Both the position numbers and the translations under genes were made by a program. The notes under the pieces are model-generated. The model made no database searches. It had not been told where the DNA came from and worked only from the letters and a program-made list of their open reading frames with translations. 60,486 nucleotides of DNA from an uncultured Bacteroidales bacterium (GTDB taxonomy: Bacteria > Bacteroidota > Bacteroidia > Bacteroidales > Muribaculaceae), in contig CACXLJ010000033.1 of assembly GCA_902768435.1 (NCBI GenBank), forward strand, positions 1-60,486. Direction: 5' to 3'. Positions within the stretch are counted from its first letter, which is position 1. Each line of letters starts with the position of its first letter. Shown here piece after piece: positions 9,875-18,257 of this stretch.

Positions 9875-11621
9875 CTTCGAAATACGCCAAGTGCCCCTCT
9901 CGCTCAAGTCGAGCCGACAGAAGGTTGTCAATTTTCTGGCAGCCAGCGAACTGCGACTTGAGGATGTGGACTACTATGCTGGCGTGTTTGCGGGCGACGA
10001 CGATGTGCTGCTTGCCGGGGGTGGGCTCAGCGGCGATGTACTCAAATGCATAGCTGTGAGCGATGTGTTGCGCGACACGGGCATGAGTCTCTCGCTCGTG
10101 TCACACTTGCTCTCGGTGGCACAGTCACACGGACATCAGCAACTCAAAGTCTTCACAAAACCCCAAAACAAGGGCATTTTTGAGAACTTCGGGTTTCATG
10201 TCATTGCCACCGCGCCCAAGGCCATTCTTATGGAAAACGGCAACGGACTGCGCAACTACTGCAACCAGCTCAACGGCCTTGCCCGCGATAAGGGCGAAAA
10301 TCGTGGTGTGATTGTCATGAATGCCAATCCCTTCACGCTCGGGCATCGCTATCTGGTGGAGCAAGCCGCCACAAAGGTCGACACATTGTTTATTATAGTG
10401 GTCAAAGAAGACCGTTCGCTCTTCTCTTACGCCGAGCGCAAAGCCATGATCGAGGCAGGTGTAGCCCACATCGCCAATGCTGTGGTGTGCGAAGGCAGCG
10501 ACTACGCCATTTCGGCAGCCACCTTCCCCACCTATTTCCTGAAGCAGCTGAGCGATGCAACCGACACACACATCACGCTCGATCTTGACCTGTTTGCCAA
10601 GCACATTGCCCCGGCACTCGGCGCCACTGTGCGTTTTGCCGGCAGCGAGCCACTCGATGCTACTACACGCCGCTACAACCAACTCATGGCCGAGTTACTG
10701 CCCGCACAAGGTATCGACTTCGTGGAAATTGAGCGTTGCGCGAAAAACGGCAACATCGTTTGTGCTACCGCCGTTAGAGAGGCACTCGCAGCGCAATCGC
10801 TGCCACAGGCACTCTGTTTGGTTCCGCACACCACTGTGCCCTACCTTGTGTCACAACTGGCAGCCGACGCGCTCCAGCAAGAGCTCGACACCACACCCAA
10901 ACCGGGTCTGGTGGACCGTGTCGACTGCGGTGCACACACCGACATGGACTACGGCACCATGAGCCGCAGCATCCGTGCCATTCACCCCTATTTCACACAG
11001 CTGGCACTCGCTGGCTTCAGTAAAACACTGCCACAGGCCAATGTCCTGAGGCAACTGGGCATTGAAGCCGAAAAAGCCATGTTCGCTGCAACTGGTGGGG
11101 TCAACACCCACAAGGGCGCCCTATTCTCGATGGGACTCGCCATTGTTGCAGCTACCCACCTGCTCTTCAATCAAAATAGCATCGATGCAGATAGCCTGCA
11201 GGCCACCATCGCCCAACTTGCACTGCGTTTTGAACAACCCAGCGGCACACATGGCCATCAGGTGCTGGCGCAGAACAAGGTGAACGGTGCACTTGCCTCG
11301 GCCCAAAACGGCTACCAACTGCTCTTCAGCCACTGGCTGCCCTACTACAGCGGTCTCGACGGCGACCCTCAACGGTTGCACAAGACCCTGCTGCTCATCA
11401 TGTCGATGCTCGACGACACCAATGTGGCTTACCGCAAAGGCAGCGACGAAATGATACACGTCAAGGAAGAAGCTCGGGCTCTGCTCGACGACTTCAGTCT
11501 TGCGAAACTGTCGAAGATGAACAGCGACTTCACGGCACGCAATATCTCCCCGGGAGGCGGTGCCGACATGCTCTCGCTCACCATCTTCATTTCCTCACTC
11601 ATCAACGATAATTCAATTTAA
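9864..11621 (+). CDS. citCG: Fusion of citrate lyase ligase (CitC) and triphosphoribosyl-dephospho-CoA synthase (CitG)
   Basis: A 585-residue fusion of two citrate-lyase maturation enzymes. Residues 1-125 look like the GNAT-like N-terminal part of CitC. Residues 145-320 are the nucleotidyltransferase part that acetylates the lyase arm using ATP and acetate, with the signature NANPFTLGH at 153-161. From about 327 the sequence is CitG, which builds the arm from ATP and dephospho-CoA: TPKPGLVD (344-351), then AHTDMDYGTM and ATGGVNTHKGALFS. I chose the ATG at 9864, 11 bases inside citX. An upstream in-frame start at 9705 lies wholly within citX and lacks CitC similarity. Fusing CitG to CitC is less familiar than the CitX-CitG fusion of some Pasteurellaceae. 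Confidence 0.92.
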   Translation: MFNNFEIRQVPLSLKSSRQKVVNFLAASELRLEDVDYYAGVFAGDDDVLLAGGGLSGDVLKCIAVSDVLRDTGMSLSLVSHLLSVAQSHGHQQLKVFTKPQNKGIFENFGFHVIATAPKAILMENGNGLRNYCNQLNGLARDKGENRGVIVMNANPFTLGHRYLVEQAATKVDTLFIIVVKEDRSLFSYAERKAMIEAGVAHIANAVVCEGSDYAISAATFPTYFLKQLSDATDTHITLDLDLFAKHIAPALGATVRFAGSEPLDATTRRYNQLMAELLPAQGIDFVEIERCAKNGNIVCATAVREALAAQSLPQALCLVPHTTVPYLVSQLAADALQQELDTTPKPGLVDRVDCGAHTDMDYGTMSRSIRAIHPYFTQLALAGFSKTLPQANVLRQLGIEAEKAMFAATGGVNTHKGALFSMGLAIVAATHLLFNQNSIDADSLQATIAQLALRFEQPSGTHGHQVLAQNKVNGALASAQNGYQLLFSHWLPYYSGLDGDPQRLHKTLLLIMSMLDDTNVAYRKGSDEMIHVKEEARALLDDFSLAKLSKMNSDFTARNISPGGGADMLSLTIFISSLINDNSI

Positions 11622-11665
11622 TTTTTAATCAATAATTATTCATTTTTTCCTTAAACAAACTAATT

Positions 11666-13912
11666 ATGGTAGAACTTATCAAACAAGGAGTGTATCTCCT
11701 GAATGGTACTGAAATCAAGAAAGACGCTGCTGGTATGCCAGCACCCGATGAAGCGCGCGAAAACACCATTACTTATGGCATTCTGCGCTCGCACGATGTT
11801 GACGGCAGCAAAGGCAAGAAAATGCGCATCCGCTTCGACGCTATGATGTCGCACGACATTACCTATGTAGGCATTATCCAGACAGCCCGCGCCAGCGGTC
11901 TTGAAGAATTCCCTCTGCCCTATGCCATGACCAACTGCCACAACTCGCTCTGCGCTGTGGGTGGCACCATCAACGAAGACGACCACGTCTTTGGTCTCTC
12001 GGCAGCTAAGAAGTATGGCGGCATCTATGTGCCCGCCAACCAGGCTGTGATTCACCAGTATGCTCGCGAAGCTATGGTGAAGTGCGGCAACATGATTCTC
12101 GGTTCCGACAGTCACACCCGCTATGGTTCGCTCGGTAACATGGGCGTTGGCGAAGGTGGTGGCGAGCTCGTGAAGCAGCTGCTCAAGAACACTTGGGACA
12201 TCAATGCTCCCGAGGTGGTGCTCGTTTGGCTCGAAGGCGCTCCCCGCAAGGGTGTTGGTCCCCACGATGTGGCTATCTCGCTCGTGAAGGCTACTTTCGA
12301 AAGCGGTTTCGTGAAAAACAAAGTGCTCGAATTTGCTGGCCCTGGCGTGAAGAACCTGCCCATCGACTTCCGTAATGGCATCGACATCATGACCACCGAG
12401 ACCACTTGCTTGAGCTCTATCTGGGTTACCGACGACGAAGTGAAGCATCACTACGAAATTCACAACCGTCCCCAAGACTTCAAGGAACTGAAGCCCGGCA
12501 ATGTTGCTTACTACGATGCTATGATTCGCATCGACCTCTCTACTCAAGAGTCAATGATTGCTCTCCCCTTCCATCCCTCTAACGCCTTCACAATTCACGA
12601 GTTGCAGGCCAATCCCACCGAGATTCTGCGTCAGGTCGAGGAAGACACTCGCAAGCGTTTCGGCGACAAGGTGCAGGTTGACCTCGTCGACAAGGTGACC
12701 AAAGACGGCAAGGTGATGGCCGACCAGGGTATCATCGCTGGCTGCTCGGGTGGTACTTACGACAACCTCAGCGCTGCCGCTTCGATCATGAAAGATAAAT
12801 CAATCGGTAACGACTACTTCACCATGAGTGCTTATCCCCAGTCGGTTCCCGTGTTCATGGCTACTGCCCGTAGCGGTATCGTTGCCGAACTGCTCGAAAC
12901 CGGTTGCGTCATCAAGCCCGCATTCTGCGGTCCTTGCTTCGGTGCTGGTGATGTGCCCTCGAACAATGGCCTCAGCATCCGCCACACTACCCGTAACTTC
13001 CCCAACCGCGAAGGTTCTAAGCCCGGTCAGGGTCAGATTTCGCTCGTTGCCCTGATGGACGCTCGTTCAATCGCCGCTACAGCCGCTAACGGTGGCATCA
13101 TTACCGCCGCTACCGATGTTGACTACGACGACACACACGCTCCTTACGACTTCGACGCAAAGATCTACGAACGTCGCGTTTACAACGGCTACGGCAAGGC
13201 CAATCCCGCCGAGGAACTCAGATATGGTCCTAACATCAAAGACTGGCCCAAGATGTATCAGATGGAAGACAACATGCTCCTCGAACTCGCTGCTGTCATC
13301 CACGATCCCGTTACCACTACCGACGAACTCATTCCTTCGGGCGAGACCTCGAGCTACCGCTCTAACCCGCTCAAGCTCTCTGAGTTTGCTCTCTCTCGTC
13401 GCGTTCCCGAGTACGTAGGCATCAGCAAGCGCATCCAGGCTCAAGACCTCGAGCGTCGTGCCGGTAATGTACCCGAAAATGTGACCGCTGCTCTCGCACA
13501 GGTTGGCGCCGATGCCAAGAACACCTCGTTCGGTTCTTGCGTCTTCGCTAATCGTCCTGGCGACGGTTCGGCTCGCGAACAGGCTGCTTCTTGCCAGAAG
13601 GTGCTCGGCGGTGACGCCAACATCTGCTACGAGTATGCTACCAAGCGCTATCGCAGTAACTGTATCAACTGGGGTATCGTTCCCTTCACCATCGCTCCCG
13701 AAACCAAGTTTGACTACGAGCCCGGCGACTTCGTATTCGTTCCCGGCATTCGCGAAGCTATCGTGAGCGGCAAGGAAGAAATCGATGCCAAGGTGATTAC
13801 CAAGAACGGCGTGAAGGACATCCACCTCTTCTTCCAGAACCTCACTCCCGACGAGCGTACGATTCTGGTCGAAGGTTGCCTCATGAACTACTACGCAGCT
13901 CAAAAGAAATAA
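11666..13912 (+). CDS. Aconitase-family hydratase (probable aconitate hydratase)
   Basis: A 748-residue protein of the aconitase family, expected to interconvert citrate and isocitrate using a 4Fe-4S cluster. The three cluster cysteines are visible: Cys360 in IIAGCSGGTYDN, and Cys421 and Cys424 in the AFCGPCFG motif. GSDSHT (146-151) is another family hallmark. The N-terminus (MVELIKQGVYLLNG...) differs from the usual Bacteroides aconitase as I remember it and recalls the YbhJ-type hydratases, a less characterised branch. Its place directly before icd, in the citrate operon, argues strongly that the substrate is citrate/isocitrate. Confidence 0.85.
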   Translation: MVELIKQGVYLLNGTEIKKDAAGMPAPDEARENTITYGILRSHDVDGSKGKKMRIRFDAMMSHDITYVGIIQTARASGLEEFPLPYAMTNCHNSLCAVGGTINEDDHVFGLSAAKKYGGIYVPANQAVIHQYAREAMVKCGNMILGSDSHTRYGSLGNMGVGEGGGELVKQLLKNTWDINAPEVVLVWLEGAPRKGVGPHDVAISLVKATFESGFVKNKVLEFAGPGVKNLPIDFRNGIDIMTTETTCLSSIWVTDDEVKHHYEIHNRPQDFKELKPGNVAYYDAMIRIDLSTQESMIALPFHPSNAFTIHELQANPTEILRQVEEDTRKRFGDKVQVDLVDKVTKDGKVMADQGIIAGCSGGTYDNLSAAASIMKDKSIGNDYFTMSAYPQSVPVFMATARSGIVAELLETGCVIKPAFCGPCFGAGDVPSNNGLSIRHTTRNFPNREGSKPGQGQISLVALMDARSIAATAANGGIITAATDVDYDDTHAPYDFDAKIYERRVYNGYGKANPAEELRYGPNIKDWPKMYQMEDNMLLELAAVIHDPVTTTDELIPSGETSSYRSNPLKLSEFALSRRVPEYVGISKRIQAQDLERRAGNVPENVTAALAQVGADAKNTSFGSCVFANRPGDGSAREQAASCQKVLGGDANICYEYATKRYRSNCINWGIVPFTIAPETKFDYEPGDFVFVPGIREAIVSGKEEIDAKVITKNGVKDIHLFFQNLTPDERTILVEGCLMNYYAAQKK

Positions 13913-13953
13913 TAACCCTTAAAACATAAACAAAACAAACATTCTTTTTCAAA

Positions 13954-15165
13954 ATGGAAAAAATTAAAATGACAACTCCCATCGTGGAGATGGACGGCGA
14001 CGAAATGACCCGCATCCTTTGGAAGATGATCAAGGACGAACTCATTCTGCCTTTCGTTGACCTCAAAAGTGAATACTACGACCTCGGTCTCGTGAAACGT
14101 GATGAAACCCGCGACCAGATTACTATCGACGCTGCCGAAGCTACCAAGAAATATGGTGTGGCAGTGAAGTGCGCTACCATCACGCCCAACCTGAAACGCA
14201 TGGACGAGTACAAGCTCCACGAGATGTGGAAGAGCCCCAACGGAACCATCCGTTCAATCCTCGATGGTACCGTGTTCCGCGCTCCCATCACCCTGCCCAG
14301 CATCAAACCCGCTGTTCGCAACTGGGAGAAGCCTATCACCATCGCTCGTCATGCCTATGGCGATGTTTACAAGAGCGTAGAACTCCGCGCCGACGAACCC
14401 GGTGTGGCTAAGCTCGTGTTCGACGGTGAGAGTGGCAAGCACGAAGAGGTTGTTATCCACAACTTCAAGGGTGCTGGCGTGCTCCAGGGCATGCACAACC
14501 TCGACAAGTCGATCCGTTCGTTTGCTCACAGCTGCTTCAAGTTCGCTATCGACACCAAGCAAGACCTCTGGTTCTCGACTAAGGACACCATCAGCAAGAA
14601 GTACGATGCTCAGTTCCGCATCATCTTCGAGGAAGTTTATGAGCAGAACTACAAGGCCGACTTCGAACGCCTGGGTCTCGAATACTTCTACACCCTCATC
14701 GACGATGCAGTGGCTCGCGTGATTCGCAGCAAGGGCGGCTACATCTGGGCTTGCAAGAACTACGACGGCGACGTGATGAGCGACATGGTCAGCACCGCTT
14801 TCGGTTCGCTCGCTATGATGACCAGCGTGCTCGTTAGCCCCGACGGCAACTACGAGTATGAGGCTGCTCACGGCACCGTGACTCGCCACTACTACAAGTA
14901 TCTCGCTGGCGAAGAGACTTCGACCAACCCCATCGCAACTATCTTTGCATGGAGCGGCGCTCTGCGCAAACGCGGTGAGAAGGACGGAATCAAGGAACTC
15001 ATGAACTTTGGCGACCAGCTCGAAGGCGCTTGCTTCGACACGCTCAACGCTGGCACCGTTACCAAGGACCTCGTGAACCTCATGGAAGGTGTTGATGCCA
15101 AGGCTGTCAACAGCAGCGACTTCATCAAGGCCATCCGCGCCAACCTCGAGAAACGCCTCGCCTAA
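13954..15165 (+). CDS. icd: Isocitrate dehydrogenase, NADP-dependent (eukaryote-like homodimeric type)
   Basis: A 403-residue isocitrate dehydrogenase of the type shared with eukaryotic IDH1/IDH2, converting isocitrate to 2-oxoglutarate, or the reverse under high CO2 and NADPH. Family motifs: PIVEMDGDEMTRILW at the N-terminus, KCATITPN, KSPNGTIRSILDGTVFR (substrate binding) and AAHGTVTRHYYKY near the cofactor site. It is the last gene of the citrate operon, 41 bases after the aconitase gene, and is followed by a terminator. Confidence 0.97.
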   Translation: MEKIKMTTPIVEMDGDEMTRILWKMIKDELILPFVDLKSEYYDLGLVKRDETRDQITIDAAEATKKYGVAVKCATITPNLKRMDEYKLHEMWKSPNGTIRSILDGTVFRAPITLPSIKPAVRNWEKPITIARHAYGDVYKSVELRADEPGVAKLVFDGESGKHEEVVIHNFKGAGVLQGMHNLDKSIRSFAHSCFKFAIDTKQDLWFSTKDTISKKYDAQFRIIFEEVYEQNYKADFERLGLEYFYTLIDDAVARVIRSKGGYIWACKNYDGDVMSDMVSTAFGSLAMMTSVLVSPDGNYEYEAAHGTVTRHYYKYLAGEETSTNPIATIFAWSGALRKRGEKDGIKELMNFGDQLEGACFDTLNAGTVTKDLVNLMEGVDAKAVNSSDFIKAIRANLEKRLA

Positions 15166-15217
15166 TCACTCAGAACTGATTGTTGCTGCATTTCTCGCAG
15201 CAATCACACTAACATCC

Positions 15218-15258
15218 AAGAGCCAGACTGCCTCGCCGCAGCCTGGCTCTTTCTCTTG
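15218..15258 (+). terminator. Intrinsic terminator of the citrate operon
   Basis: AAGAGCCAG (15218-15226) pairs with CTGGCTCTT (15243-15251), with an inner CTGC/GCAG, followed by a T/C-rich tail. A smaller inverted repeat TTGCTGC / GCAGCAA lies just upstream (about 15183-15203). Confidence 0.8.
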
Positions 15259-15275
15259 TCTTTCACCCCATCTCT

Positions 15276-15349
15276 CAACTCTAAACCCTCAACCCTAAAC
15301 CTCCTGCGAAGCAGGAATTAAACCCTAAACCTCCTGCGAAGCAGGAATC
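15276..15349 (+). repeat. Heptamer-phased repeat with a duplicated 30-base unit
   Basis: Four heptamers in a row, CAACTCT, AAACCCT, CAACCCT, AAACCTC (15276-15303), lead into a 30-base unit present twice (15290-15319 and 15320-15349; the copies differ only at the first and last base). Each unit ends in the small palindrome CCTGC-GAA-GCAGG. It lies between icd and the first deoxynucleoside kinase and codes for nothing. Confidence 0.85.
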
Positions 15350-15453
15350 ACCCCCCCAACCGCAAGCTTGCTCGCATCAAACAAACATTTTTCAAAAAAT
15401 ATAGGAAATCTCGTGATTTTTCATTAAATTTGCAATCTATATAAACTCAACTC

Positions 15454-16095
15454 ATGCACATCGTCATTGCAGGAAATATCGGCTCCGGGAAATCCACCCT
15501 CACAAGGCTGCTCGCAAAGCACTACGGGTGGAAACCTCGCTACGAGTCGGTCGACAACAATCCCTATCTCGAAGACTATTATCACGACATTCATCGCTGG
15601 TCGTTCAACCTCGAGGTCTACTTCCTCAAGGAGCGATTCCGCGACATGCTCGCCATTGCCCAGTCGCCCGAAGTCATTATCCAGGACCGCTCCATCTTCG
15701 AGGGCGTCTATGTGTTCATGGCCAACAATTATGCCATGGGGCACCTCTCCGACCGCGACTATCGCACCTATATGGAACTCTTCGAGCAAATGCTCTCCAT
15801 CATCAAGATGCCCGACCTCATGATCTACCTGCGCGCCTCGGTCTCCCACCTCGTGGGCAACATCCAGAAGCGCGGACGAGATTACGAGCAGACCATGAAA
15901 CTTGAGTATATCGAGAATCTCAACCGCCGTTACGAAGACTTCATCACCAAGCAGTACAAGGGCCGCGTGATGATTGTCGACAAAGACAACCTCGACTTCG
16001 AGAACCGGCCCGAGGACTTCAAGCAGGTCACACGCCGCATCGACGGCCTACTCTTCGGTCTCTTCCCCATCGACACAAATTCAACAACCACATAA
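15454..16095 (+). CDS. Deoxynucleoside kinase, first of a tandem pair
   Basis: A 213-residue kinase of the deoxynucleoside kinase family (deoxyadenosine, deoxyguanosine or deoxycytidine as substrate), which salvages deoxynucleosides in the cytoplasm. The P-loop GNIGSGKST is at residues 7-15, the catalytic DRS segment is in IIQDRSIFEG, and the arginine-rich lid region is KRGRDYEQTM. A -7 box TAAATTTG lies at 15425-15432 with no clear -33 partner. The second, related gene begins 13 bases after its stop. Substrate cannot be read from sequence. Confidence 0.93.
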   Translation: MHIVIAGNIGSGKSTLTRLLAKHYGWKPRYESVDNNPYLEDYYHDIHRWSFNLEVYFLKERFRDMLAIAQSPEVIIQDRSIFEGVYVFMANNYAMGHLSDRDYRTYMELFEQMLSIIKMPDLMIYLRASVSHLVGNIQKRGRDYEQTMKLEYIENLNRRYEDFITKQYKGRVMIVDKDNLDFENRPEDFKQVTRRIDGLLFGLFPIDTNSTTT

Positions 16096-16108
16096 CAACT
16101 TTACGATT

Positions 16109-16732
16109 ATGCACATAGCTATAGCAGGAAACATCGGTTGCGGCAAAACCACACTCACCAAGCTTCTCGCCGAGCACTACGGCTGGGAGCCCCGTTTCGA
16201 ATCGGTGAGCGACAACCCCTATCTCTCCGACTTCTATGCCGACATGGAGCGGTGGTCGTTCAACCTTCAGATCTACTTCCTCAACCGCCGATTCAAGGAA
16301 GTGGTCGAAATCTCCAAGACCGACGATATCATCGTGCAAGACCGCACCATCTTCGAAGACGCACGCATCTTCGCCCCCAACCTGCACGACCAGGGACTCA
16401 TGAGCGACCGCGACTTTAATAACTACAACGACCTCTTCGACCTCATGATGTCGCTTGTGAAGCTGCCCGACCTCATGATCTACATCCGCTCCAGCATCTC
16501 CACCCTCGTCGGCCAGATCCAGAAACGCGGACGCGAGTATGAGCAGACCATGCGACTCGACTACCTCCAGGGCTTGGAACGACGCTACGAAGAGTGGATC
16601 AAAGGCTACAAAGGCCAACTCATGATCATCGACGGCGACAACTGCAAGTTCGGCGAGAACCCCGAGCACTTCAACCAAGTCACCCAGCGCATCGACAGCC
16701 TCCTATTCGGCCTGTTCCCCGTTGTCAAGTAA
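16109..16732 (+). CDS. Deoxynucleoside kinase, second of a tandem pair
   Basis: A 207-residue paralogue of the preceding kinase. The same landmarks appear at the same positions: P-loop GNIGCGKTT (7-15), IVQDRTIFED, and KRGREYEQTM in the lid. I chose the ATG at 16109 because it aligns with the start of the first copy; a longer reading of this frame from 15974 lies inside the upstream gene. The two copies differ enough (Ser/Thr versus Cys/Thr in the P-loop, DRS versus DRT) that this looks like an old duplication, possibly with split substrate choice. Confidence 0.93.
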   Translation: MHIAIAGNIGCGKTTLTKLLAEHYGWEPRFESVSDNPYLSDFYADMERWSFNLQIYFLNRRFKEVVEISKTDDIIVQDRTIFEDARIFAPNLHDQGLMSDRDFNNYNDLFDLMMSLVKLPDLMIYIRSSISTLVGQIQKRGREYEQTMRLDYLQGLERRYEEWIKGYKGQLMIIDGDNCKFGENPEHFNQVTQRIDSLLFGLFPVVK

Positions 16733-16862
16733 CCTTCTACAGTAATAAAGCTCTTTTTGGGGAACAACATGTTTATCTCATGACAAGATGTGCCCTGATT
16801 CAACCTTTCCAATCGTCATAATGTTGAGTGCACAAAACACCCAGCTGTAATTGCAATAAAAA

Positions 16863-17735
16863 ATGAACACTCATAAGATAACCTTCGTTTGTAGTTCGAT
16901 AATACTCTCTTTAATTGCATTTTGCACACATGCTTGCAATAAACAAAACCAACAAGAGCAACAGACCAGCCAAAACACTCGTACAGTAAGATTCCTTACC
17001 CACCCCAAATACTCTCAGGAACTTGTAAATAAAGCTGAGATAGGCGACCCCGACGCACAGTGTGATTTAGGAATATGCTATCAAGGTGGCTTTGGTGTTG
17101 AGCAAAACTACGATGAGGCCATTAAATGGTTTAGCAAGGCTGCCGAACAAGGATATGCAAGAGGCCAGTATAATATGGGCGTTTGTTACACCTATGGATT
17201 TGGAGTTGAACAAAACTACGAGACTTCATTCAAGTATTTCAAATTGGCCGCCGAGCAAAACGACCCCGATGCCCAATCATCTTTAGGAATTTGTTATCAA
17301 GATGGTCTTGGTGTTGAGCGAAACCTAACCGAAGCCGTGAAGTGGATTAAAAAAGGTGCTGAAAATGGGTCAGCTATAGCACAATATAATTTAGGAACCC
17401 ATTATGATGAGGGTATTGCCATTGAGAAAAACACAACTGAAGCCATCAAATGGTACAAAAAAGCTACCGCACAAGGTATAGCTCAAGCGCAATTCAATAT
17501 AGGCATACATTATCGAGATGGCAACGGAGTTGATATTGATGACATAGAAGCATTCAAGTGGATTAAAATGGCTGCTGATCAAGGTTTTCCAGAAGCACAA
17601 TATACTGTCGCAGATAGTTACTTCCACGGAAAAGGGGTCGATGCAGATAAAAACGAAGCAGTCAAATGGTTCAAACGTGCAGCCGAGCAAGGACTTCCCG
17701 AAGCCCAAGCTGTTCTGCAACAATTAGGTCTTTAA
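16863..17735 (+). CDS. Sel1-repeat (TPR-like) protein, probable lipoprotein
   Basis: A 290-residue protein with a hydrophobic N-terminus (about 7-22) and cysteines at 21 and 25; THAC is a poor but possible lipobox. From about residue 55 it is a run of roughly six 36-residue Sel1-like repeats (pattern AQxxLGxxYxxGxGVExNxxEAxKWxxKAAEQG). Such solenoids usually act as protein-binding scaffolds, and no enzyme domain is present. The gene stands alone between the kinases and a long non-coding region. Its A/T-richer codons differ from those of its neighbours, which may mean weaker expression or more recent arrival. Confidence 0.85.
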   Translation: MNTHKITFVCSSIILSLIAFCTHACNKQNQQEQQTSQNTRTVRFLTHPKYSQELVNKAEIGDPDAQCDLGICYQGGFGVEQNYDEAIKWFSKAAEQGYARGQYNMGVCYTYGFGVEQNYETSFKYFKLAAEQNDPDAQSSLGICYQDGLGVERNLTEAVKWIKKGAENGSAIAQYNLGTHYDEGIAIEKNTTEAIKWYKKATAQGIAQAQFNIGIHYRDGNGVDIDDIEAFKWIKMAADQGFPEAQYTVADSYFHGKGVDADKNEAVKWFKRAAEQGLPEAQAVLQQLGL

Positions 17736-17893
17736 TCGCCCCAAAATAGTACGAGACACCCGAATGAAGCCCTATCAGGGGCGCAAGATATCAGACAGGT
17801 GGTGGAGCCTCAGGCGCAACCCCGCAACGTGGCTATCCAAAGAAAATTAGCCACATCGGAGCGACAGATAAAAAAATATGAGAAATTTGTTTT

Positions 17894-18075
17894 TAGATTT
17901 GAAAGATTTCTCGCGAAGCGACCACCTAAAACCCGCGACAGCCGACTCTGCCGCGCCGCGTTTGCCCTTCGGGCTCCCGCTCGGTCGCGAACCCTTCGTG
18001 GCAGCATGAAACCTGCTTCGGGTGATAATCGTCGTTGCGTGCCACCCGCGAGGTTACAACCTGTCCTCGCTTTAA
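17894..18075 (+). ncRNA. Candidate structured RNA in a GC-rich intergenic island
   Basis: The 558 bases between the Sel1 gene and rplM contain a GC-rich block unlike ordinary spacer here. It opens with TAGATTTG (17894-17901), a -7 match without a -33 partner. Possible helices are GCGACC/GGTCGC (17918-17923 with 17983-17988), GCCC-TTC-GGGC (17964-17974), and GTGGCAGCA with TGCgTGCCAC (17998-18006 with 18036-18045). A terminal GCGAGG/CCTCGC stem (18048-18053 with 18065-18070) is followed by TTTAAAT. An upstream hairpin GTGGCTA/TAGCCAC is at about 17829-17855. I do not recognise a known RNA family; a decayed repeat is the main alternative. The 97-residue ORF here (17799-18092) looks non-coding. 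Confidence 0.3.
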
Positions 18076-18151
18076 ATATTAAACTTTGTTAAAAATTCGT
18101 TTGAGCACTGCCATTACTGCTTATAGCACCACTTTTTGAACAACGAAACTC

Positions 18152-18182
18152 TTGCATATTCCGCTGAAAGTCCGTACCTTTG
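18152..18182 (+). promoter_or_regulatory. Promoter of rplM-rpsI-rpsB-tsf
   Basis: TTG (18152-18154), 20 bases, TACCTTTG (18175-18182). Expected start near 18189, leaving a leader of about 105 bases before rplM. Confidence 0.8.
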
Positions 18183-18211
18183 CAGTCCGATTATGTCCGA
18201 AATTTTCTATT

Positions 18212-18257
18212 CAAGAGCGCGCCATAGCATTTGGCCGTGCATTTTTGTGTGCGCTTG
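18212..18257 (+). promoter_or_regulatory. Hairpin in the rplM leader
   Basis: CAAG..CGC (18212-18220) can pair with GCGCTTG (18251-18257) through a small bulge, closing a 30-base loop in the untranslated leader. It could be an autoregulatory site for L13, but the stem is short and the reading is tentative. Confidence 0.3.

Noticed and set aside
17799..18092. 97-residue ORF in the GC-rich island
   Set aside because: Its Arg/Ala/Pro-rich translation follows base composition, and it contains the predicted RNA helices. More likely a non-coding RNA or repeat.
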